A stretch of DNA of 64,000 nucleotides from Blastochloris viridis (GCA_005768725.1 VAFM01000001.1:806001-870000), one strand, 5' to 3'; counted from the stretch's first letter, positions 14,824 through 25,120 are shown. Translations and numbers: made by a program. Notes: generated by a model not told the origin, from the sequence alone.

Positions 14824-16275
14824 TTAGGCAGCCAGCTTCTTGGCCTTTTCGACAGCTTCGTCGATACCGCCGACCATGTAGAAGGCCGCTTCCGGCAGGT
14901 CGTCGTGCTTGCCGTCGAGGATCTCGCGGAAGGAGCGGATGGTGTCGGCCAGCTTAACGTACTTACCCGGGGCGCCGGTGAACTGTTCCGCCACGTGGAA
15001 GGGCTGGGACAGGAAGCGTTCCAGACGACGGGCGCGGTGTACGACCATTTTGTCGTCCTCAGACAATTCGTCCATACCCAGAATCGCGATGATGTCTTGC
15101 AGGGCCTTGTAGCGTTGCAGGGTGTTCTGCACCTTGGTGGCGACTTCGTAGTGCTCTTCGCCGACCACTTGCGGGTCCAGCATGCGGGAGGTGCTGTCCA
15201 GCGGGTCTACGGCCGGGTAGATACCCTTTTCCGAGATCGCGCGGTTCAGCACGGTGGTGGCATCCAAGTGAGCAAAGGTGGTGGCCGGTGCCGGGTCGGT
15301 CATGTCGTCGGCGGGCACGTACACGGCCTGTACCGAGGTAATGGACCCCTTCTTGGTGGAAGTAATACGCTCTTGCATGGCACCCATGTCGGTAGCCAGG
15401 GTCGGCTGGTAACCTACGGCCGACGGAATGCGGCCCAGCAGCGCGGACAGCTCGGAACCGGCCTGGGTGAAGCGGAAGATGTTGTCCACGAAGAACAGCA
15501 CATCTTTACCTTCTTCATCACGGAAGTATTCGGCGGCGGTCAGACCGGTCAGAGCCACGCGGGCACGGGCACCCGGCGGTTCGTTCATCTGGCCGTACAC
15601 CAGCAGCGCCTTGGATTGCTCCGGCTTGCCAGCGACGATAACGCCGGATTCCATCATTTCGTGGTAGAGGTCGTTGCCTTCGCGGGTACGCTCGCCCACA
15701 CCGGCAAACACGGAGTAACCACCGTGGCCTTTGGCGATGTTGTTGATCAATTCCTGGATCAGAACGGTTTTACCAACACCTGCACCGCCAAACAGACCGA
15801 TTTTACCACCCTTGGCGTACGGCTCGAGCAGGTCGATCACCTTGATGCCGGTTTCGAGAATCGCGGCTTCGGTGGACTGGTCTTCAAACTTCGGGGCAGC
15901 GCGGTGGATTTCCCACTTAGTGGTGGTGTCCATCGGGCCCATTTCATCGATCGGCTCGCCGACGACGTTCATGATACGGCCGAGGTTCTTCGGGCCGACC
16001 GGGACGCGGATGGCTTCACCGGTGTTGATCACGGCGTCACCGCGGGTCAGGCCGTCGGTGGTGTCCATGGAGATAGCGCGGACGGTGTTTTCACCCAGGT
16101 GCTGGGCGACTTCGAGAACCAGAGTGCCTTCCTTACGCTCAATCTTCAGCGCGGTGAGGATTTCCGGCAGGTCGCCTTCGAATTTAACGTCGACAACAGG
16201 GCCGATGATACGAACAACGTGGCCGGAAGCGGCAGCGGCGCTGGACTTGCTCTTGGTAGCTGGGGCAGCGGACAT
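14824..16275 (-). CDS. atpD: ATP synthase F1 beta subunit
   Basis: The catalytic subunit of F1 makes ATP at three sites per complex. In 483 residues it shows the Walker A loop GGAGVGKT at 163-170, the catalytic-glutamate region GVGERTREGNDLYHEM, and ALLGRIPSAVGYQPTLATDMG. The first 18 residues are an extra Ala/Ser/Lys-rich stretch before the normal start (HVVRIIGPVVDV). Unlike the usual atpG-atpD-atpC arrangement, atpG is 1.9 kb upstream with murI and another plus-strand gene between, and atpC is 1.2 kb downstream. A terminator follows directly, so atpD is a single-gene transcript. Confidence 0.98.
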   Translation of the reverse strand: MSAAPATKSKSSAAAASGHVVRIIGPVVDVKFEGDLPEILTALKIERKEGTLVLEVAQHLGENTVRAISMDTTDGLTRGDAVINTGEAIRVPVGPKNLGRIMNVVGEPIDEMGPMDTTTKWEIHRAAPKFEDQSTEAAILETGIKVIDLLEPYAKGGKIGLFGGAGVGKTVLIQELINNIAKGHGGYSVFAGVGERTREGNDLYHEMMESGVIVAGKPEQSKALLVYGQMNEPPGARARVALTGLTAAEYFRDEEGKDVLFFVDNIFRFTQAGSELSALLGRIPSAVGYQPTLATDMGAMQERITSTKKGSITSVQAVYVPADDMTDPAPATTFAHLDATTVLNRAISEKGIYPAVDPLDSTSRMLDPQVVGEEHYEVATKVQNTLQRYKALQDIIAILGMDELSEDDKMVVHRARRLERFLSQPFHVAEQFTGAPGKYVKLADTIRSFREILDGKHDDLPEAAFYMVGGIDEAVEKAKKLAA

Positions 16276-16337
16276 GAGTGGAATTCCCTCTCTTCTCTTA
16301 AACTTGCATTTTCGGGCGGAACATGCCGGAAACAGGC

Positions 16338-16366
16338 TTGCGCGTCAAGCCGATACGGGCGATTTT
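16338..16366 (+). promoter_or_regulatory. putative promoter giving a leaderless murI mRNA
   Basis: TTGCGC (16338-16343), 17-bp spacer, GATTTT (16361-16366). The murI ATG begins seven bases after the -10 box, where transcription would start. No Shine-Dalgarno sequence is present. Confidence 0.45.
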
Positions 16367-16372
16367 ACACCT

Positions 16373-17227
16373 ATGATTGGTGTGTTTGATTCCGGCCACG
16401 GCGGATTGACCGTGATGCGTGAACTGGTGCGGCGTTTTCCGCACCGCGACTTTGTGTATTTAGGCGACCATGGCCACGCGCCGTATGGCGATAAAAGTGG
16501 CGAAGCGATTCTTCACCATACCCGCGAAGCGTGCGATGCGCTGTACACTTTGGGCTGCGGCATGGTGATTATGGCCTGCAACACCGCCACCGCCGCCGCG
16601 GGGCGCAGTCTGCAGCAGAACTGGCTGCATCAGGTACACCCGGGCAAGCGTCTGCTGGGCATTATTGCCCCCACGGTGGAAGCGGTGACACAAACGCCGT
16701 GGAGCATTAAAGAGCCTGTTTTTCCGCAGAAGTTCACAACCGATACCTTTGCGCTGTTTGCGACCAGCGCGACCGTCAAAAGCGGTGTATTTGAGACGGA
16801 AATCCATAAACGTTGCCCGCGGGCCCAAGTGGCGGCGCAGGCCTGCCCCAAACTGGTGCCCCTGATCGAGAGCGGTGCCCCCCGTGCCCAGATTGTGGAC
16901 GCCGTGGAAGAGTACATCGCCAAGCTATTAGGCGGGCTGAACCATATCCCTGAATGGGCGATTTTAGGTTGCACCCATTACCCGCTGGTGGCGGATATCT
17001 TCCGTGCCGTGCTGCCACCGCAAACCCGTATGCTGGACCAGCCGAAAGTGGTGGCAAATGCGCTGGAGGACTACCTGGAGCGCCATATCGTTCCCGGTGA
17101 GCGTGTACCGGCAGATAGCCCGCAGGGTGTTACATACTTCACGACAGGAAACGTGGCCGAGGTACGGCGTGTGGCGGAGATGATGACGGGTGAAGCTCTG
17201 CCATTTGAGGCCTTGCCAAGCGCTTAG
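16373..17227 (+). CDS. murI: glutamate racemase
   Basis: MurI converts L- to D-glutamate for peptidoglycan. In 284 residues it has the N-terminal active-site motif GVFDSGHGGLTV (Asp, Ser), the first catalytic cysteine in MACNTATAAA and the second in LGCTHYPLV, all in the expected order. The start MIGVFDSG is fixed by the conserved motif beginning at residue 2, leaving no room for an upstream Shine-Dalgarno. It is divergent from atpD (97 bases apart) and lies between atpD and atpG, an unusual place. The -35 box of the next gene overlaps its 3' end. Confidence 0.95.
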   Translation: MIGVFDSGHGGLTVMRELVRRFPHRDFVYLGDHGHAPYGDKSGEAILHHTREACDALYTLGCGMVIMACNTATAAAGRSLQQNWLHQVHPGKRLLGIIAPTVEAVTQTPWSIKEPVFPQKFTTDTFALFATSATVKSGVFETEIHKRCPRAQVAAQACPKLVPLIESGAPRAQIVDAVEEYIAKLLGGLNHIPEWAILGCTHYPLVADIFRAVLPPQTRMLDQPKVVANALEDYLERHIVPGERVPADSPQGVTYFTTGNVAEVRRVAEMMTGEALPFEALPSA

Positions 17228-17241
17228 CAATTGAATACACA
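17213..17241 (+). promoter_or_regulatory. sigma-70-type promoter for the 17275 gene
   Basis: TTGCCA (17213-17218), 17-bp spacer, TACACA (17236-17241). It overlaps the last codons of murI. Confidence 0.65.
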
Positions 17242-17274
17242 TAGGTCAATCCCACGACTTTTTGGAGATTTACG

Positions 17275-18153
17275 ATGCCGTTTCAACCTGCCAAACCTAC
17301 CTTCACCTCTCTCAACACATTCTGCCTCGGAAAAACCGGCGAAGGGTTTGGGGATGATCGCGTTCTCAGCCTGCCCGGACGATTCGACGCTATTTTTGAC
17401 GGCGTTACCGGCCCCAACGGAAGTGCATCCGCGGATCTGAACGTGCATGTTCTGCGGCACTTTCCCGCCGATGGAACGCACCGTCAGCTTGCCGATGCGT
17501 TCGCCGAAGCCCATCGCGCACGCTTTGGATCTCACACCCCCGGCCAGCGCATGGCAGCCTCTACAGGAGCTGTTTTGAGCCATCATCACAGCCAGGTCTT
17601 TCTGTGGGGCGATGCGATTGCAGTATTGGTCTACCGCGACCACCACGTTGTGCATGTGGACGAGGCCAGCTTTCGCTGGTCGGAGCCTCTGCATTTCATC
17701 CGGGCGCTGTATAACCGGCTCTATCTGAAGGAGCATAATCTGTCTGAAGAGGTGCTCCTGACCCAGGATTTTGGCCGCGAGATGCTTGCGCCTTTCGGCA
17801 ACGTTCAGCACCAGCTGGCCAACATCGAAGGCGGCTACAGTGTGATCTGCGCCAAGCCGGTTCCCGACAGCCTGCTCAAAAGCGTCGAAGTGACACCGGA
17901 TGTGGAAAAAGTCTTTCTGCTTTCCGACGGATACCCTGCCAAAAACTTCGGATTCGACGACTTTCGGTCAATCGGAACGTTGAATGAAGCACTGGAACAA
18001 CAGATCATGCTGGACCCTTACTGTCTGGGGCCGGATTATCTGGAACCGGAAAGCTTCCCCGGCAACCCTGGCCCTAAAGGCCTACGTAAGACCGGTGATC
18101 GTCTCAACTTCAGCTACGATGACTGTGCCATCAACGAAATTCTGGTTCTTTAA
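17275..18153 (+). CDS. PP2C-like protein phosphatase
   Basis: The start MPFQPAKPTF is preceded by TTTGGAGA. The 292-residue protein has the order of metal-binding motifs of PP2C phosphatases: GDDRVL (27-28), FDGVTG (D42-G43), WGDAIAVLVY (D113), FLLSDGYPA (D218) and a late YDDCAIN (D282-D283). In PP2C these aspartates hold two Mn/Mg ions that attack phospho-Ser/Thr. The overall sequence between them is divergent and I cannot name a closer subfamily. No kinase or anti-sigma partner is adjacent. The assignment is by motif order only. It is a soluble, cytoplasmic, single-gene transcript. Confidence 0.65.
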   Translation: MPFQPAKPTFTSLNTFCLGKTGEGFGDDRVLSLPGRFDAIFDGVTGPNGSASADLNVHVLRHFPADGTHRQLADAFAEAHRARFGSHTPGQRMAASTGAVLSHHHSQVFLWGDAIAVLVYRDHHVVHVDEASFRWSEPLHFIRALYNRLYLKEHNLSEEVLLTQDFGREMLAPFGNVQHQLANIEGGYSVICAKPVPDSLLKSVEVTPDVEKVFLLSDGYPAKNFGFDDFRSIGTLNEALEQQIMLDPYCLGPDYLEPESFPGNPGPKGLRKTGDRLNFSYDDCAINEILVL

Positions 18154-18173
18154 AAGACCGGTTTCCGTTGCAA

Positions 18174-18207
18174 TAAAAAACCGGCCCCAGAGATGGGGCC
18201 GGTTTTG
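18174..18207. terminator. bidirectional terminator, 17275 gene / atpG
   Basis: CCGGCCCCA/TGGGGCCGG stem with A6 before and TTTTG after. Confidence 0.88.
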
Positions 18208-18222
18208 TGTTTCGGGCTTGGC

Positions 18223-19089
18223 TTAGAGGGCTTCGGCGCCGGAGATAATTTCGATAAGCTCTTTGGTAATCGCAGCCTGACGGGAGCGGTTGTACTGCAC
18301 GGAGAGCTTCTTGATCATTTCACCGGCGTTACGGGTCGCTGCGTCCATGGCGGTCATACGGGCGGCCTGCTCGGAGGCGGAGCTTTCCAGAAGTGCGGTA
18401 AAGACCTGCATATTGAGGTTCAGCGGCAGCAAGTGTTCCAGAACCACGTCTTCCGACGGCTCGAATTCCGGAGCGGAGACGATCTCGCCTTCGGCCTTGG
18501 CAGCTACGGCAAAGGGAATCAGTTGGTGGACAATCGGTTGCTGGGTCAACATGGAAAGCATCTGCGACGACATCAGGTGAACTTCGTCAAGGTCGCCCGT
18601 GTTGAACTGCTCCAGCATATCCTGCGCGATAGTCTGGGCGTGGGCGAATTCCACGTTACGGCCCATATCGGTAAAGCTTTTTTGCAGCAGTTCCGGGTAG
18701 GCCGACTTCATACCGGCTTCGATCTTGCGGCCGACGGCAACCACCTTGATGGTTTGGCCGGTGGCCTTGCGGGTTTCGATCCACTGGGTCGCGGCCTTCA
18801 GCAGGTTGCTGTTGAGGCCACCGCACAGACCACGGTCCGACCCGCAGACCACGAGCGCAACGGTTTTGACCTGTTCGCGGCCAGTGAGCAACAGCGGAGC
18901 GCTGTTGTCGGCACCTACGGCGATGTTACCGAGAATGTTGGCCAGGTGCGCAGCGTAGGGGCGCGCATTTTCCACCGCCGTACGGGCGCGACGCACTTTG
19001 GCGGCGGCCACCATTTTCATGGTCTTGGTGATCTGGCGCGTGTTCTTGACGCTCTTGATACGACTGCGGAGGGCTTTAAGGCTAGGCAT
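18223..19089 (-). CDS. atpG: ATP synthase F1 gamma subunit
   Basis: Gamma is the central shaft of F1. The 288-residue protein begins MPSLKALRSRIKSVKNTRQITKTMKMVAAAK-type (in part), has the Rossmann-like middle VVCGSDRGLCGGLN, and ends with the conserved YNRSRQAAITKELIEIISGAEAL-type helix. Length is normal. atpA lies 1.2 kb upstream, with two plus-strand exported-protein genes between; downstream the PP2C-like gene and murI separate it from atpD. It is therefore its own transcription unit, in contrast to the usual atpHAGDC operon. The subunit itself looks fully functional. Confidence 0.97.
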   Translation of the reverse strand: MPSLKALRSRIKSVKNTRQITKTMKMVAAAKVRRARTAVENARPYAAHLANILGNIAVGADNSAPLLLTGREQVKTVALVVCGSDRGLCGGLNSNLLKAATQWIETRKATGQTIKVVAVGRKIEAGMKSAYPELLQKSFTDMGRNVEFAHAQTIAQDMLEQFNTGDLDEVHLMSSQMLSMLTQQPIVHQLIPFAVAAKAEGEIVSAPEFEPSEDVVLEHLLPLNLNMQVFTALLESSASEQAARMTAMDAATRNAGEMIKKLSVQYNRSRQAAITKELIEIISGAEAL

Positions 19090-19244
19090 GCGGTTTTATT
19101 AAAGTGTTTAGGCTGTGGTGTCTAGTGTTTCGCGCATTTTCCAGCGGGTTTTATTACCTGTTGCTTACCGCATAAGCAGCCCGCGCAGGGAAGGTTTGAG
19201 GGGCCGCGTTTACGGTGTGTTCAACAACAAAAGGACTGAACGCC

Positions 19245-19577
19245 ATGACGACCACGACAACCACCCAAACATCCCGTTTCTCTGGCCGCAAGGCCGCCCT
19301 GTGGACCTTAGGCGCCGCCGTACTGGCGCTACCGTTCATGATGCCCAGCAACGCCCAGGCCAGCGACGTAAAAGTCAGCCTGAACTTTGGCGGCGCCCCC
19401 TACTACACCTATCACCAGCCGGTGCAGCGTGTCGTGTACAAGCCCGCGCCGGTGCGTTACGTGGTGAAGCGCCCGCCGACCAAAGTGGTGTATGTCGACA
19501 AGCACCACCACGGCAAAAAGCACTGGAAGCATGACCGTCGCGGCCATGAACCGCGCCGCGTGGCTTACTATTACTAA
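19245..19577 (+). CDS. small exported Tyr/His/Lys-rich protein
   Basis: The start MTTTTTTQTSRFSG follows AAAAGGACTGAACGCC. A signal peptide (hydrophobic 17-33, cleavage near NAQA-SDVK) leads to a 70-residue mature chain rich in Tyr, His, Lys, Arg, Pro and Val, ending HHHGKKHWKHDRRG...VAYYY. This composition is common in small periplasmic proteins of proteobacteria (RcnB-like or YXWGH-type), which are mostly uncharacterised. The His cluster could bind metals; that is a guess. It lies in the gap between atpG and atpA, on the opposite strand. Confidence 0.65.
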   Translation: MTTTTTTQTSRFSGRKAALWTLGAAVLALPFMMPSNAQASDVKVSLNFGGAPYYTYHQPVQRVVYKPAPVRYVVKRPPTKVVYVDKHHHGKKHWKHDRRGHEPRRVAYYY

Positions 19578-19607
19578 GCTACCAAGTACAGGGTATTTTC
19601 CCGCTCC

Positions 19608-19632
19608 AACGGCCCTAGGGCCGTTGTTTTTT
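19608..19632 (+). terminator. terminator of the 19245 gene
   Basis: Perfect 18-bp palindrome AACGGCCCTAGGGCCGTT followed by GTTTTTT. The -35 box of the next gene (19624-19629) lies inside it. Confidence 0.8.
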
Positions 19633-19653
19633 CCATATACTATTAGATATTAT
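19624..19653 (+). promoter_or_regulatory. promoter for the 19712 gene
   Basis: TTGTTT (19624-19629), 18-bp spacer, TATTAT (19648-19653), overlapping the preceding terminator. Confidence 0.55.
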
Positions 19654-19711
19654 CCCTATGATTTTAAAATAAGAGTGTCAGGAAATGATTAGAGTGTTCC
19701 CATAAAGGAAT

Positions 19712-20215
19712 ATGCACCCCGTTCGTGTTCTCATTCTTATTACCTTGCTAGCCAGCGCAAGTTTGAGTGCTAACGCCCAAGAGCGTACAGCCTCGGGCGC
19801 TTTAAATACCGAAGCTAACTGGACTGCTCTCAGCAATCTTGTTCAGCAAGCCAATAGCCAAGCACGCGTTGCCACCATTGCAGCTACCGATGCGCAGACC
19901 AAAGCGAACAGCATGATTGGTTGCGCAGCGAGCGGTAAGCTCTTTGATGGTACTGCCTGTAAACCTATTTCGGGCACTTTGCGGGCTAATTACGTAACGG
20001 CTTCCAATACTGCATTTCGCTGGCCCAGCGCGACAGCCACCTGCCCGGCTGGTACAGTTATAGCGGGCGGCGGCGGAAGCTGCACATCCTCTGTAGGCTG
20101 GATGTTCCTCAATGCAAGCCAGCCTAGCGGTAATGGTTGGTATGCGTCATGCGACACTGAGAAAAAGGTGACCGCCTCGATTACCGTTTTCGCACTATGC
20201 CATTCCATTCAATAA
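19712..20215 (+). CDS. secreted cysteine-containing orphan, intact paralog of the 53906-54451 pseudogene
   Basis: The start is MHPVRVLILI, with AAAGGA just upstream. The signal peptide ends SANA before QERTASG. The mature chain (about 145 residues) begins with a helix-like stretch (ALSNLVQQANSQARVATIAATDAQTK) and then has a Gly/Ser/Cys-rich part with five cysteines, including SATATCPAGTVIAGGGGSC and SWYASC-type contexts. AQERTA(S/G)G plus (N/S)W-(T/N)ALS, ATCP-(A/T)G and the cysteine pattern recur in the broken gene at 53906-54451. It looks like an envelope or surface protein stabilised by disulfides. Function unknown; it lies between atpG and atpA. Confidence 0.7.
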   Translation: MHPVRVLILITLLASASLSANAQERTASGALNTEANWTALSNLVQQANSQARVATIAATDAQTKANSMIGCAASGKLFDGTACKPISGTLRANYVTASNTAFRWPSATATCPAGTVIAGGGGSCTSSVGWMFLNASQPSGNGWYASCDTEKKVTASITVFALCHSIQ

Positions 20216-20220
20216 TGAAT

Positions 20221-20258
20221 GCACTAAAAAACGGCCCTTCGGGGCCGTTTTTTAGTGC
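20221..20258. terminator. bidirectional terminator, 19712 gene / atpA
   Basis: A 17-bp perfect stem begins GCACTAAAAAACGGCCC with loop TTCG. A and T tracts lie within the stem. Confidence 0.92.
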
Positions 20259-20267
20259 CTAGACGCG

Positions 20268-21902
<1,635 letters not shown>

Positions 21903-21954
21903 GGTTTGCTCCCTTTTAAACTGTTATCTGAAATGGAAATGATTGGCGTGATTT

Positions 21955-22509
21955 TTACTGGCTTTGGCGCTCGGTGATGGCGGCACGCAGGCGGCTGCCG
22001 ATGCGGGACAGGTGACCGGACAGCGACGCATCCCACACTTGGCCGTTGAAGAAGGCACGGAAGCCGCCCTTGAGGCTGGCATCGAGTGTTTCGTTCAGTT
22101 GCACGTCGGCTGCCTTGGTGTAGTCCTTGATCATCTTGCTGATCTTGGTGCGCTGGGCATCGGTCAGCGGGGCGGCGGTAGCCACGTCCACGCGGGTGAC
22201 GCCGCTTTGAGCATCGTTCAGTTCCAGGAACTGTTCCAACACTGCCGGAATAAGGGCCACGCGGTTATTGGCCGCCAGCACGCCAAGAGTGTTGGCCAGC
22301 AGGGCCGGAGCCTTGACAGCCTTGGCCATGCTGTTGACCAGCTGGGTGCGCTGGGCGGGGGTGAGACGCGGATTTGCGAGGGTGGCGGCCATGGTATCGT
22401 CGGCGACAGCATCGGCCAGAGCCTGTACGGATGCGGTCACAGCGCTTTGCTGCTTGTGTTCGACACTCAGGTCAAACAGGGCTTTGGCGTAGCGGCTGGC
22501 GGCGGTCAT
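21955..22509 (-). CDS. atpH: ATP synthase F1 delta subunit
   Basis: Delta ties the top of F1 to the peripheral stalk. The start is MTAASRYAKALFDLS (22509), the conserved beginning of the family, with AGGGGAT upstream; a longer in-frame extension to 22575 has no homology. The 184-residue length is normal. The six-helix N-terminal domain and the C-terminal motif SLKGGFRAFFNGQVWDASL-type are present. It is the first gene of the atpHA pair. The Fo genes are not adjacent, as is usual in alphaproteobacteria. Confidence 0.95.
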   Translation of the reverse strand: MTAASRYAKALFDLSVEHKQQSAVTASVQALADAVADDTMAATLANPRLTPAQRTQLVNSMAKAVKAPALLANTLGVLAANNRVALIPAVLEQFLELNDAQSGVTRVDVATAAPLTDAQRTKISKMIKDYTKAADVQLNETLDASLKGGFRAFFNGQVWDASLSGHLSRIGSRLRAAITERQSQ

Positions 22510-22644
22510 ACCTGCGATATCCCCTAAAATTCGTTTATATTCTGTGTGACCGAGTGGTCGCGCGCTTTTTGGCATGGCCGCACCGACCTGTCAAGAAAGC
22601 GCATGCACTCTGCGCGTTTTCTGGTAGACAAACGACCATTCAGC

Positions 22645-23061
22645 TTACCACGACCCGGTATTTGACATCGAAGCCCACGGTTCGGCGGGAGCCAGACGCT
22701 CACCGGCCTGCAAAAGCTCAATCGAAATGCCGTCCGGCGTACGCACAAACGCCATGTGACCATCGCGCGGCGGACGGTTGATGGTGACACCGTTGTCCAT
22801 CAGCTTCTGGCAGAGCTCGTAGATGTTCTCAACACGGTAGGCCAGGTGCCCGAAGTTGCGGCCACCGGTGTAGCCAGATTCATCCCAGTTATGGGTCAGC
22901 TCGACCTGCGCGTCTTCATCGCCCGGCGCGGCCAGAAAGATGAGCGTAAAACGACCGGCTTCGTTCTCGATGCGGCGCAGCTCGGTCAGGCCCAGCAGAT
23001 TGAAGAATGCAATGGTTTCGTCCGGGTTGGAGACACGGATCATGGTGTGCAGGTATTTCAT
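22645..23061 (-). CDS. gloA: lactoylglutathione lyase (glyoxalase I)
   Basis: GloA isomerises the methylglyoxal-glutathione hemithioacetal to S-lactoylglutathione, a detoxification step. The start is MKYLHTMIRVSN (23061), where the family begins. The 138-residue protein has the two vicinal-oxygen-chelate halves. Likely metal ligands are H5 at the start of the first half, E57-region ELTHNWD, H-containing NFGHLAYRV, and E in DGISIELLQAG. It is a single gene with AAAGGCC upstream, divergent from hemH (110 bases apart). Other VOC enzymes are possible, but TRFYNLLGL-type and ELTHN segments favour GloA. Confidence 0.88.
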   Translation of the reverse strand: MKYLHTMIRVSNPDETIAFFNLLGLTELRRIENEAGRFTLIFLAAPGDEDAQVELTHNWDESGYTGGRNFGHLAYRVENIYELCQKLMDNGVTINRPPRDGHMAFVRTPDGISIELLQAGERLAPAEPWASMSNTGSW

Positions 23062-23171
23062 GGAGGGCCTTTCTCTTCTTAACACCTGCTTTATGACAGG
23101 AATTTTGCGGTGACACTCCCCGATGTGGCATGCTAGGAAAGAGGCTGTCAAGACAACACGCGGAGCCTTTC

Positions 23172-24281
23172 ATGCACCAGTCCAATTTACCCCCTGCCCT
23201 CCCTGCCAACCACCCGAACGCCGATACCTTCGGCAAGGTCGGTGTACTGCTGGTGAATCTCGGCACGCCGGATGGCACCGATTACTGGAGCATCCGCCGC
23301 TACCTGAAGGAATTTTTGAGCGACCCGCGCGTGATTGAGGTACCGAAGATTATCTGGTGGTTCATCCTCAACCTGATTATCCTCACCTTCCGCCCGAAAA
23401 AAACCGGCCATGCTTACGCACAGATCTGGGACACAACACGCAATGCCAGCCCGCTACGCGTGATCACGGAAGATCAGGTTGACGCATTACGTGCGCGCCT
23501 GCCCGGCCTGGTGGTAGAGCACGGCATGCGTTACGGCAACCCCAGCCTGGCCGCCGGTATGGAGGCACTCAAGGCGCAGGGCGTTACCAAGGTATTGGTT
23601 GCGCCGCTGTATCCGCAGTATTCGGCGGCCACCACCGCCACGGTGGTGGATAAGATCGGCGACTGGATGAAGACCCAGCGCTGGCAGCCGACACTGCGTT
23701 ACTTGCCGCCCTATTATGACCATCCCGCGTATATCGGTGCGCTGGCGATGTCGATCAAAGAGCATATTGCCGGCATGACGGTGAAGCCGGATGTGATCAT
23801 CACCAGTTTCCATGGCCTGCCGCTGGTTAACTGCCAGAAGGGCGACACCTATTATTGCCATAGCCATAAAACCGCACGCCTGTTGTCTGAAGCCCTTGGC
23901 ACCGCATTTGTGAAAAGCGTGGATGAGCTTGGCGGACGCGTGGGCAAGGGCGAGACTTTGAAGAAAGCCAAGGACATGCCGCCGGTCTTCCTGGCATTCC
24001 AGAGCCGTTTTGGTGCCCAGGAATGGCTAAAACCGTATTTTGCGGTCGCGATTGAGGAGCTGGCCGCGAAGGGTATCAAGAACGTGCTGATGGTCTGCCC
24101 CGGCTTTAGTGCCGACTGTGTAGAGACGCTGGAAGAGATCGGCATCGGTGGCAAGGAATCGTTTTTGGAAGCCGGTGGCGAAACCTACGAGGTGGTGCCG
24201 TGCCTGAACGCCAGTGAGCTGGGCATGGACATGCTGGAAGGCTTGATCGAAATGGAACTGATGGGCTGGGTGGAAGCGTAA
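23172..24281 (+). CDS. hemH: ferrochelatase
   Basis: HemH inserts Fe2+ into protoporphyrin IX, the last step of protohaem synthesis. The start is MHQSNLPPALPAN (23172). The 369-residue protein has VGVLLVNLGTPDGTDYWSIRRYL at the front, the catalytic-histidine motif ITSFHGLPL, and the late C-terminal block VLMVCPGFSADCVETLEEI with its glutamates. Length is normal for proteobacteria. xth starts two bases after its stop, so the two are probably co-transcribed. Haem made here would supply the cytochrome bc1 genes (51-54 kb). Confidence 0.95.
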   Translation: MHQSNLPPALPANHPNADTFGKVGVLLVNLGTPDGTDYWSIRRYLKEFLSDPRVIEVPKIIWWFILNLIILTFRPKKTGHAYAQIWDTTRNASPLRVITEDQVDALRARLPGLVVEHGMRYGNPSLAAGMEALKAQGVTKVLVAPLYPQYSAATTATVVDKIGDWMKTQRWQPTLRYLPPYYDHPAYIGALAMSIKEHIAGMTVKPDVIITSFHGLPLVNCQKGDTYYCHSHKTARLLSEALGTAFVKSVDELGGRVGKGETLKKAKDMPPVFLAFQSRFGAQEWLKPYFAVAIEELAAKGIKNVLMVCPGFSADCVETLEEIGIGGKESFLEAGGETYEVVPCLNASELGMDMLEGLIEMELMGWVEA

Positions 24282-24283
24282 GC

Positions 24284-25054
24284 ATGGCACTACGCCTTGC
24301 CAGCTGGAATGTGAACGGCATCCGTTCGTGCCTCAAGCAGGGCTTTGAGGACTGGCTTGCGTCCGAGCGTATCGACATTGCGTGTCTGCAGGAAGTGAAG
24401 GCGGCGCAGGATGTGCTTGGGCCGTTGGCGCTGAACGGTTACACCGCCTACTGGAACCCGGCTGAAAAGGCTGGCTATAGCGGGACAGCGTTCCTCGTGT
24501 CGGAGCGGATTAAGGTTCTGAATGTTTCCCATGGCATCGGTGTGCCGGAGATCGACCGCGAAGGACGCGTGCAGACGCTGGAGACGGCGGACTTTATTCT
24601 GGTGAACATCTATGCGCCGCACAGCCAGCGGGAACTCGCGCGACTGGGGTACAAGCTGGATTTCTGCAAGGCGCTTAACACTTATTTAAAGACGCTTCAG
24701 GTCCGCGGAAAACCGCTGGTCTTAACCGGCGACCTGAACGTGGCGCATAAAGAAATCGATCTGGCCAACCCCAAAGCCAATAAGAAGAACGCCGGTTTTC
24801 TGCCGGAAGAGCGGGCGTGGATGGATGAACTGGAAGGCCTGGGTTACACCGATGTGTTCCGCCACCACTGCGCCGAGCCAGGGCATTACACGTGGTGGAG
24901 CCAGCGCGTGGGCGTGCGTGAGAAGAACATCGGCTGGCGGATTGACTACTTCATGGCCGATATGGCCTTCATGCACCATGTGACCGGGTGCCATTTGCAG
25001 CCGCAGCAGCGTGGCAGCGACCATTGTCCTGTTATTTTAGATACGTCTTTCTGA
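24284..25054 (+). CDS. xth: exodeoxyribonuclease III
   Basis: A Mg-dependent AP endonuclease and 3'-5' exonuclease of base-excision repair. The 256-residue protein begins with LASWNVNGIRS, then CLQEVKA (metal-binding Glu), the active-site Tyr region VNIYAPHS, GDLNVAHKEIDL, and ends with WRIDYFMADM and GSDHCPVILD (catalytic Asp-His). This is the full order of the EEP/ExoIII family. It follows hemH by two bases. The next gene's possible -35 box begins right after its stop. Confidence 0.95.
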   Translation: MALRLASWNVNGIRSCLKQGFEDWLASERIDIACLQEVKAAQDVLGPLALNGYTAYWNPAEKAGYSGTAFLVSERIKVLNVSHGIGVPEIDREGRVQTLETADFILVNIYAPHSQRELARLGYKLDFCKALNTYLKTLQVRGKPLVLTGDLNVAHKEIDLANPKANKKNAGFLPEERAWMDELEGLGYTDVFRHHCAEPGHYTWWSQRVGVREKNIGWRIDYFMADMAFMHHVTGCHLQPQQRGSDHCPVILDTSF

Positions 25055-25083
25055 TTGCAACGCAACCTCTTTTCGCCTAGGAA
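25055..25083 (+). promoter_or_regulatory. possible promoter for the 25121 gene
   Basis: TTGCAA (25055-25060), 17-bp spacer, TAGGAA (25078-25083). The -10 match is weak. Confidence 0.4.
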
Positions 25084-25120
25084 GGCGCATTCAGTGTATC
25101 CGCTTCGAGGAGTTTGCGGC

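Noticed and set aside
14905..16389. Long open frame on plus opposite atpD (494 codons)
   Set aside because: It is the complement of atpD with G/C-rich third positions; low-complexity His/Gly/Gln product, no ribosome binding site, no family features.
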